From contig WGNB01000028.1 in the NCBI GenBank assembly GCA_016124795.1, positions 97,366 to 161,365 on the forward strand: a stretch of 64,000 nucleotides of DNA, read 5' to 3'. Below are positions 1 to 9,302 of this stretch, piece after piece (position 1 is the stretch's first letter; each line of letters starts with the position of its first letter). The notes below the pieces were generated by a model that worked only from the letters and a program-made list of their open reading frames with translations, ran no database searches and was not told the origin of the DNA. A program made the position numbers and the translations under genes. The DNA comes from Rhodopseudomonas sp. GTDB lineage: Bacteria; Pseudomonadota; Alphaproteobacteria; Rhizobiales; Xanthobacteraceae.

Positions 1-693
1 GAAGAACGCAACCGCGCCGACCAGATCGGACGGCAGCATGTCGCGCGCCAGCACCCGGTTGCGCAGCGACGGTCCCTTGACGCCCTCGACCAGCACTGGA
101 TTGCGGTTGACGCCATCGCTGAGCGTGAAGCCGGGCGCGACGCTGTTGACGGTGATGTTATCGGCGCCGAGTTCGGTGGCGAGCGCCCGCGTCAGCGAAA
201 TCACCGCGCCCTTGCTGGCGACGTAATGCGCCATCAGCGGATTGCCCTTGAAGGCGACGCCCGACGAAATGTTGACGATGCGGCCGCCGCCGCCGCGCCG
301 CATTGCCGGCACCGCCGCCTGGCAGCACAGCATGACGCCGAGCACATTGACCTCCATCACCCGGCGAAACTCGTCCGGCGCGATCCGGTCGAAGGGTTGC
401 GGGGTCAGCGTCGAATAGATGCCGGCATTGTTGACCAGCACGTCGAGCCGGCCGAAGCCGGCCTCGGCCTGCGCGACCGCCGCACGGGTTTCCTCCGGCG
501 ACGACACGTCGGCGGCAACGCCGAGCGCGCGATGGCCGGCCGCCGTCAGCCGGGCGGCGGCCTCGGCGGCGCCGGCGCAGTCAACAATCACAACGTGCAG
601 GTCGCGGCCGGCCAATGCCTCCGCGATAGCAAAGCCGATGCCGAGCGCGCCGCCGGTGACGATCGCGACGGCCTTGTCGTTCGGTTCCGGCAT
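1..693 (-). CDS. SDR family NAD(P)-dependent oxidoreductase, 3' end beyond window
   Basis: A short-chain dehydrogenase/reductase read from ATG at 693 to the window edge, 231 codons with no stop, so the C-terminus is missing. The N-terminus has the nucleotide-binding glycine motif TGGALGIG, the NNAG motif follows, and the catalytic set is complete: Ser in NISSG, then Tyr and Lys in YVASK. The PGF segment after the active site is also present. The family oxidises or reduces alcohols and ketones on small metabolites. The overall look resembles 3-oxoacyl-ACP reductase-like SDRs, but the substrate cannot be read from sequence. An inverted repeat lies just upstream. Confidence 0.9.
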   Translation of the reverse strand, partial: MPEPNDKAVAIVTGGALGIGFAIAEALAGRDLHVVIVDCAGAAEAAARLTAAGHRALGVAADVSSPEETRAAVAQAEAGFGRLDVLVNNAGIYSTLTPQPFDRIAPDEFRRVMEVNVLGVMLCCQAAVPAMRRGGGGRIVNISSGVAFKGNPLMAHYVASKGAVISLTRALATELGADNITVNSVAPGFTLSDGVNRNPVLVEGVKGPSLRNRVLARDMLPSDLVGAVAFF

Positions 694-719
694 AAAACCC
701 CGTTGCGTTCAGTGGTTAG

Positions 720-737
720 GCCGACAAATTGGTCGGC
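720..737. promoter_or_regulatory. Inverted repeat, candidate operator of the SDR gene
   Basis: The arms GCCGAC and GTCGGC flank AAATTG, giving an 18-bp near-palindrome 27 bp upstream of the SDR start codon. Position and symmetry suit a dimeric repressor. No regulator gene is adjacent inside the window. The rest of 694-952 shows no gene. Confidence 0.4.
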
Positions 738-952
738 ATACTTACGATTTTTCAAGCAAGGGCCATGCCACGGCGAAGCCTCTGTCATCCCGGCGTCATG
801 CCGGCGCGGATGATGGGACGGCCGGAAAGCGCCGCGAAGGACGGTGAATTTTCCCCGGTCCGGCCTCGGCCAGACCGTGACAAAGCCGTGACTTTGCGGG
901 ATAGAAAGGCCAACCGGCCCTGCGGCCGATGAGCCGAAGTCGAGGGCACGAC

Positions 953-1159
953 ATGTCAAAACAGGAAATGCGCGAGGAAGCCGAGCGCCTGATCAAGGAA
1001 GCGATGGCCAAGAAAACCGTCGCGATCAAGCAAGGCGACACGCGGATCGAAACCAAATGCGGCAAATGCGGCGCGGTCAATAAAGTCTCCGCCGCGCCGG
1101 GTCAGTCGCGGGTCGAGTACACCTGCAAGGACTGCGGCCACAAGCAGCGAGCGATGTAA
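953..1159 (+). CDS. Small zinc-ribbon protein
   Basis: A 68-residue protein. The N-terminal half is a charged helix (MSKQEMREEAERLIKEAM). The C-terminal half carries two CxxC pairs, CGKCG and CKDCG, spaced as in a zinc ribbon. ATG at 953 is preferred over ATG at 929 because AGGG lies about 8 bases upstream and the extra residues are not protein-like. It probably binds one zinc and may contact nucleic acid or protein. I do not recognise a characterised family. It ends 35 bases before a palindromic repeat. Confidence 0.65.
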   Translation: MSKQEMREEAERLIKEAMAKKTVAIKQGDTRIETKCGKCGAVNKVSAAPGQSRVEYTCKDCGHKQRAM

Positions 1160-1194
1160 GCCGGGCGGCGTTTTTCGACGCGACCGGCCGGCTC

Positions 1195-1321
1195 GATCCG
1201 TCATCCCGAGGTGCGCGATAGCGAGCCTCGAAGGACGAACGGCCATTGCGGCGACCGGGCCGCCGCCCTTCGAGGGCCGCCTGCGGCGCAAGGCAGGGGG
1301 TGCACCTCGCGGTGACGGATC
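1195..1321. repeat. Dispersed palindromic repeat, family B, copy 1
   Basis: A 127-bp element bounded by 20-base inverted ends, GATCCGTCATCCCGAGGTGC on the left and the complement of that with two mismatches on the right. Inside, GAGCCTCGAAGGACGAACGG and a later CCCTTCGAGG pair as an inner stem. A second copy is at 30927-31045. It lies between convergent genes and may act as a bidirectional terminator, but it has no clear T-tract. Confidence 0.75.
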
Positions 1322-1351
1322 GCTGGCTTCAAATGCCGCCTGTCGATTCTT

Positions 1352-2203
1352 TTAGTCCCAGCCGCCGGTCACACGCTCGACCGGATTGGCGATGCGCAGG
1401 CCGGTGCTCTTGAGTGCCGAAATGCGCGCCATCTCGGCATCGCTCAATTCAAAGTCGAACACGTCGAAATTATCGGCGATGCGTTGCGGATTCGACGAGA
1501 ACGGAATCGCGGCGACGTCCTGTTGAATGAGCCAGCGCAGCGCGATCTGGGCGATCGAACGGCCGCGCGTTTTGGCGATGTCCTGCAACACTGCGTTGTC
1601 GAACAGCCGGCCGCGCGCCAGCGGACAATAGGCGACGAAGGCCAGCCCATGCTTGCGCACGCCGGCGAGCAACCTGCTCTGGTCGAGGAACGGGTGATAT
1701 TCGGCCTGCAACACCGACAACGGTTCGGGGCACAGGCGCACCGCCTCGTCGAGCAGCGTGGTGTTGAAATTGGCGACGCCGATGTGGCGCGCGAGTCCAT
1801 CGCGTTTGGCTTTCGCCAGCGCCGGCATCGCCTCACTCAAGGGAATCGCCGGATTGGGCCAATGGATCATCAGCAGGTCGAGGTAATCGACCTTGAGCGC
1901 GGCCAGGCTCTGGTCGAGCGAACGGGCGAAATCGGTCGACCGCAAATTCTCGTGGCTGACCTTGGTCACCAGAAAGATGTCGTCGCGCTTCAAGCCGGAG
2001 GCGCGCATCGCCTCGCCGACCGCGGCCTCGGTGCCGTATTTGCGGCCGGTGTCGATATGGCGATAGCCGACCTTGAGCGCGGTCAGCACCGAATCGGCCG
2101 ACATGCCGCCGGTCATCGGCGAAGTGCCGAAGCCTAGCGCGGGAATGGCAGCGGGTTTGGCGCCGTCGCTAAGCGGAATCGATAAAGGTCTGGCGGCGGT
2201 CAT
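1352..2203 (-). CDS. Aldo/keto reductase
   Basis: A 283-residue aldo/keto reductase, the usual size for the AKR5-like bacterial group (2,5-diketo-D-gluconate reductase relatives). The catalytic tetrad is visible: Asp51 and Tyr56 in HIDTGRKYG, Lys81 in LVTK and His114 in MIHWP. The fold is a TIM barrel that reduces aldehydes and ketones with NADPH. The C-terminal segment IPFSSNPQRIADNFDVF corresponds to the cofactor-binding IPKS region. No neighbour indicates a particular substrate. It converges on the zinc-ribbon gene across a palindromic repeat. Confidence 0.9.
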   Translation of the reverse strand: MTAARPLSIPLSDGAKPAAIPALGFGTSPMTGGMSADSVLTALKVGYRHIDTGRKYGTEAAVGEAMRASGLKRDDIFLVTKVSHENLRSTDFARSLDQSLAALKVDYLDLLMIHWPNPAIPLSEAMPALAKAKRDGLARHIGVANFNTTLLDEAVRLCPEPLSVLQAEYHPFLDQSRLLAGVRKHGLAFVAYCPLARGRLFDNAVLQDIAKTRGRSIAQIALRWLIQQDVAAIPFSSNPQRIADNFDVFDFELSDAEMARISALKSTGLRIANPVERVTGGWD

Positions 2204-2330
2204 GGCATTGTCCTTGGGTCGTCCGTGGATCGCATTGTTTTTCCGATCTTAGCCATGACCGTCGCGCGCCGGCAATGCGCGCATCTTTTTGACAATTCGA
2301 AACCCGAATGAAGTCGGCGCTCTGTTGGCG

Positions 2331-3359
2331 TCACGCGCCGCCGATCGCACCTTCATCGGCCTTCGGCGCTGGAGACACGGCCTTGTCGATTTCGGAATTC
2401 AATTCGGCGCCGACCAGCACCACGATCGCCGTCATCCAGAGCCACATCATCAGGCCGATGGCGGCGCCGAGCGAACCGTAAGTCGCGTCATAATGGGCGA
2501 AGCGGCCGAGATAAAACGACAGCAGCGCCGAGCCGCCAAGCCAGGCCAGCGCCGAGAACAGCGCGCCGGCGCTGACGAACTGCCAGCGCGGGTTATCGCG
2601 GTTGGGACCGAAGCGATAGAGCACCGCCAGTCCGAACATCACCGCGACCAGCAAAGCCGGCCACCGCAGCCAGGGCAGCAGCGTTGCGCCGTAGCCGTAG
2701 AACGGCAGATAAGACAGGACCACCGGCAGGATCACGATCGCGGCAAAGGCGACCAGCATGGCTACCAGCGCACCGACGGTGAAGGCAAGCGACACCAGAT
2801 TGAGCTTGATGAACCCGCGCCGCTCGCGCACGCCGTAGACGATATTGAGCGCGTCGATGATCGCCTTGACCCCGGCATTGGCGCTCCACACGGCAAGCCC
2901 CAGACCGAAGAAGAACGTCAGCGACAGATCGCCGGTGGTGCGGATAACGATGCGCGTCACCTGTTCGTCGACGATCGAATAGGCGCTCGGCGGCATCAGC
3001 GACGACAACAGCGCCAGATGGTTGTTGATGGTGGACGCTTTGGCGAACAGGGCGTAGCTGGATACCAGCGCGGTAATCGCCGGAAAAATCGCCAGCAGCC
3101 CGTAAAACACCACGCCGGCAGCGAGCGCCAACAGCCGGTCGTCATTGATCTCGCCATAGGTGCGGTAGAGCACATGACGCCAGAACCGCCAGTCGCGGGA
3201 ATTCGCCACCGATCCGGCGGGAAACGGTGCCGCCGCCGTCGCCTGTTGCCGCTCCAGCGCCAGCGCGGCGACATAGGTACCGGCCAGCGCCACGCCCGCC
3301 AGCAAAGCCGGCTTGTTGCTGCGCCAGGCGGCGTGAAAGACCCGTTTTGCCATCCCCAT
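2331..3359 (-). CDS. YihY/virulence factor BrkB family membrane protein
   Basis: A 342-residue inner-membrane protein from ATG at 3359. A TTG at 3404 would add 15 residues. About six hydrophobic segments are visible, including GVVFYGLLAIFPAITALVSS and LGGSALLSFYL, with the family-typical GAAIGLMMWLWMTAIVVLVGAELNSE near the end. The family was once called ribonuclease BN in error, and its molecular function is unknown. The N-terminal stretch before the first YihY helix is longer than usual and contains an extra hydrophobic segment. It diverges from carB across 3360-3696. Confidence 0.85.
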   Translation of the reverse strand: MGMAKRVFHAAWRSNKPALLAGVALAGTYVAALALERQQATAAAPFPAGSVANSRDWRFWRHVLYRTYGEINDDRLLALAAGVVFYGLLAIFPAITALVSSYALFAKASTINNHLALLSSLMPPSAYSIVDEQVTRIVIRTTGDLSLTFFFGLGLAVWSANAGVKAIIDALNIVYGVRERRGFIKLNLVSLAFTVGALVAMLVAFAAIVILPVVLSYLPFYGYGATLLPWLRWPALLVAVMFGLAVLYRFGPNRDNPRWQFVSAGALFSALAWLGGSALLSFYLGRFAHYDATYGSLGAAIGLMMWLWMTAIVVLVGAELNSEIDKAVSPAPKADEGAIGGA

Positions 3360-3607
3360 GTGAAACAACGGCCTCGCACCGCCAAAGTTCGGCGAAACCG
3401 GCAAAACAGCGGCAAAAACGAGGTTCCTGCCGCAGGCGCAGGGGCTTGGCCGAGAACTGTGGCCAGAGTGGCCTCAACCCTTCCCACCCTGACTTTTCTG
3501 GTCTAAACACCGCTCGCGCGCGGGGTTTTGGCTCCGCCCAAAGCGACGGATACCGATCCTGAAGGGCCCGTCCGGCCAGCCGACCGGGTCCCAATTTGCC
3601 TGAAAGC

Positions 3608-3631
3608 GCGCGCAAAGCGCGCCCTTTTTTT
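3608..3631 (+). terminator. GC-rich hairpin plus T-tract in the carB leader (possible attenuator)
   Basis: GCGCGC, loop AAA, GCGCGC, then CC and seven Ts, on the plus strand 66 bases before the carB start codon. The nearest upstream gene points the other way, so no plus-strand gene needs terminating here. It is either the end of a short unannotated transcript or an attenuator within the carB leader. Confidence 0.5.
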
Positions 3632-3696
3632 GTGTGCGCTGTCGTTTCAGGGGGCGCGACAGCGAAACGACCTGCCTAACGATTGCCTGGAGACCG

Positions 3697-6600
3697 ATGC
3701 CCAAACGCACCGACATCAAAACCGTCATGATCATCGGCGCCGGCCCGATCGTTATCGGCCAGGCCTGTGAATTCGATTATTCCGGCACGCAAGCCTGCAA
3801 GGCGCTGAAGGAAGAAGGTTACCGGGTCGTTCTAGTCAATTCCAATCCAGCGACGATCATGACCGATCCGGATCTGGCCGACTCCACCTATATCGAGCCG
3901 ATCACCGCCGAGATCGTCGCCAAGATCATCGAAAAAGAACGCAACGTATTGCCCGGCGGCTTCGCGCTGCTGCCGACCATGGGCGGCCAGACCGCGCTCA
4001 ATTGCGCGCTGTCCTTGCGCAAGCTCGGCACCCTCGAAAAATTCGATGTCGAGATGATCGGCGCCACCGCCGACGCCATCGACAAGGCGGAAGATCGCGA
4101 GCTGTTTCGCAACGCCATGACCAAGATCGGCCTGCCGTCGCCGCGCTCGCATCAGATCAAGACCCTGGCGCAGGCGCTGGAAGCGCTGGAAGACATCGGC
4201 CTGCCTTGCATCATCCGGCCGTCCTTCACGATGGGCGGCACCGGCGGCGGCATCGCCTACAACAAGGCCGAATTCATCGAAATCGTCGAAGGCGGCATCG
4301 ACGCCTCCCCCACGTCCGAAGTGCTGGTCGAAGAATCAGTACTCGGCTGGAAGGAGTACGAGATGGAGGTGGTGCGCGACAAAAAAGACAACTGCATCAT
4401 CATCTGCTCGATCGAGAACATCGATCCGATGGGCGTGCATACCGGCGACTCGATGACGGTCGCGCCGGCTTTGACGCTGACCGACAAAGAATACCAGATC
4501 ATGCGCGACGCCTCGCTCGCGGTGCTGCGCGAGATCGGCGTCGAGACCGGCGGCTCGAACGTGCAGTTCGCGGTCAATCCGGCCGACGGCCGGCTGGTCG
4601 TGATCGAAATGAATCCGCGGGTGTCGCGCTCTTCGGCGCTGGCCTCGAAGGCGACCGGCTTTCCGATCGCCCGGGTCGCGGCCAAGCTCGCGGTCGGCTA
4701 CACGCTCGACGAAATCGCCAACGACATTACCGGCGGCGCGACGCCGGCTTCGTTCGAGCCGACGATCGATTACGTCGTCACCAAGATCCCGCGGTTCGCC
4801 TTCGAGAAATTCGCCGGCGCGTCCAATGTGCTGACGACGTCGATGAAGTCGGTCGGCGAAGCCATGGCGATCGGCCGCACCTTCCAGGAATCGTTGCAGA
4901 AAGCCTTGCGCTCGCTGGAAACCGGTCTCAACGGTCTCGATGAGATCACCATCGAGGGTTACGACGCCGCCAAGGATGTCGACGATGCCGACAACAAGGC
5001 CGCGATCCGCGCCGCGCTCGGCACGCCGACGCCGGACCGGTTGCTGAAGGTCGCGCAGGCGATGCGGCTCGGCGCCAGCGACGAACTCATTCACAACGCC
5101 TGCCGCATCGATCCGTGGTTCCTCGCCGAATTGCGCGGCCTGATCGAGACCGAAGCCGCGATCGTCGCCAAGGGTCTGCCGACCACCGCCGGCGCCTTCC
5201 GCCGGCTCAAGGCGATGGGCTTCTCCGACAAGCGGCTGGCCAAGCTCAGCGGCGGCGACGCCGACGCGGTGATGGCGGCGCGACGCAAACTTGGCGTCCG
5301 GCCGGTGTTCAAGCGCATCGACACCTGCGCGGCCGAGTTCGCTTCGCCGACCGCTTACATGTATTCGACCTACGAGACCGCCTTCGCCGGCCACATGGCC
5401 GACGAGGCCCGGCCGTCGGACAAGAAGAAAGTCGTCATTCTCGGCGGCGGCCCGAACCGGATCGGCCAGGGCATCGAGTTCGACTATTGCTGCTGCCACG
5501 CCTGCTTCGCGCTCAAGGATGCCGGCTACGAGACCATCATGGTCAACTGCAATCCGGAAACGGTGTCGACCGACTACGACACCTCGGACCGGCTCTACTT
5601 CGAGCCGCTGACGCCGGAAGACGTGCTGGAAATCATCGAGACCGAACGCTCGAACGGCACGCTGCATGGCGTGATCGTGCAGTTCGGCGGCCAGACGCCG
5701 CTCAAGCTCGCCGACGCTCTGGAAAAGGCCAATGTGCCGATCCTCGGCACCTCGCCGGACGCGATTGATCTCGCGGAAGACCGCGACCGCTTCAAGACCC
5801 TGCTCGACACGCTGAAGATCCGCCAGCCGAACAACGGCATCGCCACATCGCCGGCGGCGGTGCGCGAGATCGCCGAAAAGATCGGTTATCCGGTGGTGAT
5901 CCGTCCATCGAACGTGCTCGGCGGCCGCGGCATGGAAATCGTGCGCGACGCCGCTCATGCCGACCGGTACGTCGCGCGGCTTGCCGCAACCCTGGACAAG
6001 CCGTCCGAACTGATCGTGTCGCAGAAGAGCCCGTTGCTGATCGACTCTTATCTGTCGGATGCCACCGAAGTCGATGTCGATTGCCTGTCCGACGGCAAGG
6101 ACACCTTCATCGCCGGCATCATGGAACACATCGAAGAAGCCGGCATTCACTCGGGCGACAGCGCCTGCGCGCTGCCGCCTTATTCGCTGAGCCCGCAGAC
6201 CATCACCGAGCTGGAGCGGCAGACCCGCGAACTGGCGCTGGCGCTCAACGTCGGCGGCCTGATGAACGTGCAATACGCCATCAAGGACGGCGACATCTAC
6301 GTGCTGGAAGTCAATCCGCGCGCCTCGCGCACGGTGCCCTTCGTCGCCAAGGTGATCGGGCTGCCGGTCGCCAAGATCGCGTCGCGGGTGATGGCCGGCG
6401 AAAGTCTCGCCAGCTTCAACCTCAAGCCGGCGGTCTACAAGCACCGCGCGGTCAAGGAAGCCGTCTTCCCCTTCGCCCGCTTCCCCGGCGTCGACACCGT
6501 GCTCGGGCCGGAGATGAAGTCGACCGGCGAGGTCATGGGGATCGACAACTCGTTCGAGACCGCCTTCGCCAAGAGCCAGATCGGCGGCGGCACCGACCTG

Positions 6601-7011
6601 CCAAGGACCGGGACGGTGTTCGTGTCGGTGCGCGACGCCGACAAGCCGCGCATCCTGCCATCGATCAAGTTATTGGTTTCGCTAGGCTTTAAGTGTATCG
6701 CCACGTCCGGAACGCAGCGTTACCTGGCCGAACAGGGCGTCGAGGCGACCAAGATCAACAAGGTGCTGGAAGGCCGGCCGCATATCGTCGACGTCATCAA
6801 GAATGGCGGCGTCCAACTGGTGTTCAACACCACCGACGGCTCGGCGGCCCTATCCGACAGCCGGTCGCTGCGGAATGCCGCCCTCTTGCATAAAGTGCCG
6901 TACTACACCACTCTTTCAGGTGCCGTCGCCGCGGCGCAAGGTATTAAAGCCTATCTCGGGGGCGACCTCGAGGTCCATGCGCTGCAAAGCTACTTCAAGA
7001 GTCGGGCCTAG
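3697..7011 (+). CDS. carB: Carbamoyl-phosphate synthase large subunit
   Basis: A protein of 1104 residues from ATG at 3697, preceded by GGAG. It makes carbamoyl phosphate from bicarbonate, ATP and glutamine-derived ammonia for arginine and pyrimidine synthesis, together with CarA, which is not in this window. The two homologous ATP-grasp halves are clear: the first begins [23 protein letters not shown] and the second [23 protein letters not shown]. The C-terminal methylglyoxal-synthase-like regulatory domain starts near [10 protein letters not shown]. Length fits alphaproteobacterial CarB, slightly longer than in Escherichia coli. Confidence 0.98.
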   Translation: MPKRTDIKTVMIIGAGPIVIGQACEFDYSGTQACKALKEEGYRVVLVNSNPATIMTDPDLADSTYIEPITAEIVAKIIEKERNVLPGGFALLPTMGGQTALNCALSLRKLGTLEKFDVEMIGATADAIDKAEDRELFRNAMTKIGLPSPRSHQIKTLAQALEALEDIGLPCIIRPSFTMGGTGGGIAYNKAEFIEIVEGGIDASPTSEVLVEESVLGWKEYEMEVVRDKKDNCIIICSIENIDPMGVHTGDSMTVAPALTLTDKEYQIMRDASLAVLREIGVETGGSNVQFAVNPADGRLVVIEMNPRVSRSSALASKATGFPIARVAAKLAVGYTLDEIANDITGGATPASFEPTIDYVVTKIPRFAFEKFAGASNVLTTSMKSVGEAMAIGRTFQESLQKALRSLETGLNGLDEITIEGYDAAKDVDDADNKAAIRAALGTPTPDRLLKVAQAMRLGASDELIHNACRIDPWFLAELRGLIETEAAIVAKGLPTTAGAFRRLKAMGFSDKRLAKLSGGDADAVMAARRKLGVRPVFKRIDTCAAEFASPTAYMYSTYETAFAGHMADEARPSDKKKVVILGGGPNRIGQGIEFDYCCCHACFALKDAGYETIMVNCNPETVSTDYDTSDRLYFEPLTPEDVLEIIETERSNGTLHGVIVQFGGQTPLKLADALEKANVPILGTSPDAIDLAEDRDRFKTLLDTLKIRQPNNGIATSPAAVREIAEKIGYPVVIRPSNVLGGRGMEIVRDAAHADRYVARLAATLDKPSELIVSQKSPLLIDSYLSDATEVDVDCLSDGKDTFIAGIMEHIEEAGIHSGDSACALPPYSLSPQTITELERQTRELALALNVGGLMNVQYAIKDGDIYVLEVNPRASRTVPFVAKVIGLPVAKIASRVMAGESLASFNLKPAVYKHRAVKEAVFPFARFPGVDTVLGPEMKSTGEVMGIDNSFETAFAKSQIGGGTDLPRTGTVFVSVRDADKPRILPSIKLLVSLGFKCIATSGTQRYLAEQGVEATKINKVLEGRPHIVDVIKNGGVQLVFNTTDGSAALSDSRSLRNAALLHKVPYYTTLSGAVAAAQGIKAYLGGDLEVHALQSYFKSRA

Positions 7012-7304
7012 ATCCGGATTAGACGGATCGGGCCGAACCGGAAGCGGCGACGCGAGTTAGGCCGGGCAAGTCCACGGTCGCGGCCGGAGCCTTGGCGCGA
7101 AAATGCGCTTCAGGCCTGCCGCGGTCCGGATTTTTTTGGCTGGTTTAGGGTTCACAGGGCTCCGGCACGGGCAATCCGTGGCCGGAGTCGAATTTCGAGG
7201 GGCCGACGGCCTGCTCGAGACGCTTAATCGAGGGTGGAAGGAGCTTGGCGGCGCGAAGACGCGTTCAAGTAGGTTCTGAAGCGCCCGCCAGGAGGAGAAA
7301 AACG

Positions 7305-7781
7305 ATGGTCGAAAAGATTCCGATGACGGCGGCGGGCTACACCACGCTGGAAGCCGAACTCAAGCACTGCCAGCAGACCGAGCGTCCGCGCATCATCCAG
7401 CAGATCACCGAGGCGCGCTCGCACGGCGACCTGTCGGAGAACGCCGAGTATCACGCCGCCAAGGAGCAGCAGTCGCTCAACGAAGGCCGTATCGACGAGT
7501 TGCAGGACAAGCTCGCCCGCGCCGAGATCATCGACGTGTCGAAACTGTCGGGCGACACCATCACCTTTGGCGCGACCGTGACGCTGGTCGACGAGGACAC
7601 CGAGGAAAAGAAGGTGTGGCAGATCGTCGGCGAACCGGAAGCCGACGCCAAGAAGGGCCGCATCTCGATCACCTCGCCGCTCGCCAAGGCGCTGATCGGC
7701 AAGGTCAAGGGCGCCTTCATCGAAGTCAACGCGCCCGGCGGCGCCAAGGGCTACGAAATCAAGAAGGTCGAGTGGAAGTAA
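7305..7781 (+). CDS. greA: Transcription elongation factor GreA
   Basis: A 158-residue protein, exactly the usual GreA length, from ATG at 7305 with the strong ribosome site GGAGGAG at 7291. GreA enters the secondary channel of stalled RNA polymerase and stimulates cleavage of the backtracked transcript. The N-terminal coiled coil carries the acidic-tip signature [14 protein letters not shown], and the C-terminal FKBP-like domain ends with [12 protein letters not shown]. It lies 293 bases after carB. No gene is seen in that gap. Confidence 0.98.
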   Translation: MVEKIPMTAAGYTTLEAELKHCQQTERPRIIQQITEARSHGDLSENAEYHAAKEQQSLNEGRIDELQDKLARAEIIDVSKLSGDTITFGATVTLVDEDTEEKKVWQIVGEPEADAKKGRISITSPLAKALIGKVKGAFIEVNAPGGAKGYEIKKVEWK

Positions 7782-7785
7782 ATCC

Positions 7786-7989
7786 ATGAAGATAAAGGTC
7801 GTGGTGCATGAAGCGGAAGAGGGCGGCTTCTGGGCGGAAGTGCCGGCCCTTCCGGGTTGCGCCACGCAAGGCGATACCCTCGACGAACTCATGAAAAATC
7901 TTCACGAGGCGATCGAGGGATGCCTGTCGGTCGACGTCGAGACGCCTAAATCGGACGGCAAGGAACGCGTCCTAGAAATCGCGATATGA
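7786..7989 (+). CDS. HicB-like antitoxin (short, no DNA-binding domain)
   Basis: A 67-residue HicB-family protein with the partial RNase-H-like fold signature GGFWAEVPALPGCATQGDTLDE. In type II HicAB systems HicB binds and neutralises the HicA ribonuclease. This one ends where many HicB proteins continue into a helix-turn-helix or ribbon-helix-helix domain, so it probably cannot repress its own promoter directly. It starts 4 bases after greA and overlaps hicA by 4 bases (ATGA), which indicates translational coupling. Confidence 0.85.
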   Translation: MKIKVVVHEAEEGGFWAEVPALPGCATQGDTLDELMKNLHEAIEGCLSVDVETPKSDGKERVLEIAI

Positions 7990-8195
7990 AAACGCTGACG
8001 GGGCGAGATTTCATTCGCCTCGTTGAGCGGCACGGCTGGACACTCCTGCGCGTCAACGGCAGCCACTACATCTATGGCAAGCCCGGATCTGTGGTTCGGC
8101 TGTCGGTACCGATCCACGGCAATCGTCCGTTGAAGACCGGCTTGCTGCGCCACCTTCTCAAACTCTCCGAAATTCCCGATAGCGATCTCGATTGA
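7986..8195 (+). CDS. HicA-like mRNA interferase toxin
   Basis: A 69-residue HicA-family protein of double-stranded-RNA-binding-like fold. The active-site histidine is His27 in NGSHYIY, preceded by the typical LLRVNGSH strand and followed by VPIHGNRPLKTGLLRHLLK. HicA cleaves mRNA. The antitoxin gene comes first here, the reverse of the classical hicAB order but common in short pairs. Whether the pair is toxic is not shown by sequence. Confidence 0.85.
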   Translation: MKTLTGRDFIRLVERHGWTLLRVNGSHYIYGKPGSVVRLSVPIHGNRPLKTGLLRHLLKLSEIPDSDLD

Positions 8196-8207
8196 AATCG
8201 GCCACGC

Positions 8208-8237
8208 TTCCTCAAATCGAAATAACAATTTGAGGAA
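8208..8237 (+). promoter_or_regulatory. Hairpin masking the ribosome site of the YciI-like gene
   Basis: Perfect 10-base arms TTCCTCAAAT and ATTTGAGGAA are separated by a 10-base loop. The right arm contains GAGGAA, the ribosome binding site for the start at 8243. The same symmetry could be a protein operator in DNA or a translation-limiting hairpin in RNA. Confidence 0.5.
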
Positions 8238-8242
8238 CCGCC

Positions 8243-8635
8243 ATGAGCCTGACGTCAATTCCGAAAGCCGACATTCTCAAGGCCTGCGAAGCCATGTTGC
8301 GCAAGCAGCTCTATGTCGTCTTCACCAAACCGGTGAACGGCATGGAGCCGGTGATGGCCGTGCTCGAAGAACACCTCGCCTTCCAGATCGACCTCGAACA
8401 GCGTGGCATCATGTTCGGCGCCGGCCCGTTCTGGAACGATGCCGAGGACGCCTGGCAGGGCGAAGGCATGGTGATCCTGCGCGCGTCATCGCTGGCCGAA
8501 GCGCTGGCGCTGGCCGCCGCCGATCCGATGCACAAAGCCGGCGCGCGTTCGTTCACGGTGCGGCCCTGGCTGCTCAACGAAGGCTCGGTCACGGTGCGCA
8601 TGACCTATTCGGACGGCAAACGCGACATCATCTGA
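8243..8635 (+). CDS. YciI-like protein
   Basis: A 130-residue protein of the YciI / dimeric alpha-beta barrel type. The strand LYVVFTKPVNGMEPVMAVLEEHLAFQIDLEQRGIMFGAGPFW and the later GEGMVILRASSLAEALALAAADPMHKAGARSFTV match the family layout, in which a conserved histidine and aspartate line a small pocket. YciI relatives have been linked to small-molecule chemistry, but no reaction can be assigned here. The start is set by GAGGAA at 8232. Confidence 0.75.
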   Translation: MSLTSIPKADILKACEAMLRKQLYVVFTKPVNGMEPVMAVLEEHLAFQIDLEQRGIMFGAGPFWNDAEDAWQGEGMVILRASSLAEALALAAADPMHKAGARSFTVRPWLLNEGSVTVRMTYSDGKRDII

Positions 8636-8726
8636 CCGATCGAAAACGGTAACCGGCGAACGCCGACGACCGCCGATCACGAATAAATCATTTGCTCCAT
8701 CTCAAGGGGTGGAGCAAAGCACAGCA

Positions 8727-9140
8727 ATGTCACAGAACCGCGTCAGATTTCGCACGCCGAACCGGACGGTGAAGCCGTCACGTTTGCGCCACGTTCTGGC
8801 CGGGCTGATGACGCTGACAATCGTCGCGGCCTCGTTCACGTTGGCGCTACGGATGCCGGCTCTGGCGATATCCGTGGCCGCCGCCGATACCGCACAGGCC
8901 GGCACGAGCTTGACCGCGCACCACCGGCAACGGCCGACGCCGTGTCACAAGAGCATCGTGCCCGGCACGGTAACGACCTGCCCACTCGCCACTTTCAACG
9001 TCAACGGTATGCCCGTTCAGGCCGTCGGTCTGACGATGACGGCCGGTCTCGACGCGGCGCGATGGACCTTCGGCGATACGTCACGACCGCCGCAATGTCT
9101 GGGGCTTTCGCCCTACAGGCCGCCCTGCGCCACCGCCTGA
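8727..9140 (+). CDS. Hypothetical protein with one N-terminal membrane segment
   Basis: A 137-residue predicted protein from ATG at 8727, with AAGGGGTGGAG just upstream. It has a basic N-terminus, a hydrophobic segment (VLAGLMTLTIVAASFTLAL), then a polar tail with two cysteines near the middle (TPCHKS, TTCPLA). The tail could be periplasmic. I recognise no family. Codon usage in the second half is less gene-like than in neighbours, so the 3' part may not be real coding sequence. Confidence 0.4.
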   Translation: MSQNRVRFRTPNRTVKPSRLRHVLAGLMTLTIVAASFTLALRMPALAISVAAADTAQAGTSLTAHHRQRPTPCHKSIVPGTVTTCPLATFNVNGMPVQAVGLTMTAGLDAARWTFGDTSRPPQCLGLSPYRPPCATA

Positions 9141-9302
9141 CGCCCGCCCCGTCGCTCGACCCGCGCCCGCTGTGGCGCCGCCGCGAACGCCGCCGGGCCC
9201 GTACCATTCACCATGCATCCGCGGCCAGCCAGGGGCGATGAACGCCACCTTGAAGTTCGCCGCCGCCACTCCGATCTTCGCTGTCAACAGGACAACGCCA
9301 TC

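Noticed and set aside
4336..6444. 702-codon open frame opposite carB
   Set aside because: Composition is Arg/His/Gly/Asp-rich shadow of a GC-rich gene, and carB is certain on the other strand.
7125..7150. T-run after carB as a terminator
   Set aside because: No adequate stem precedes the TTTTTTT.
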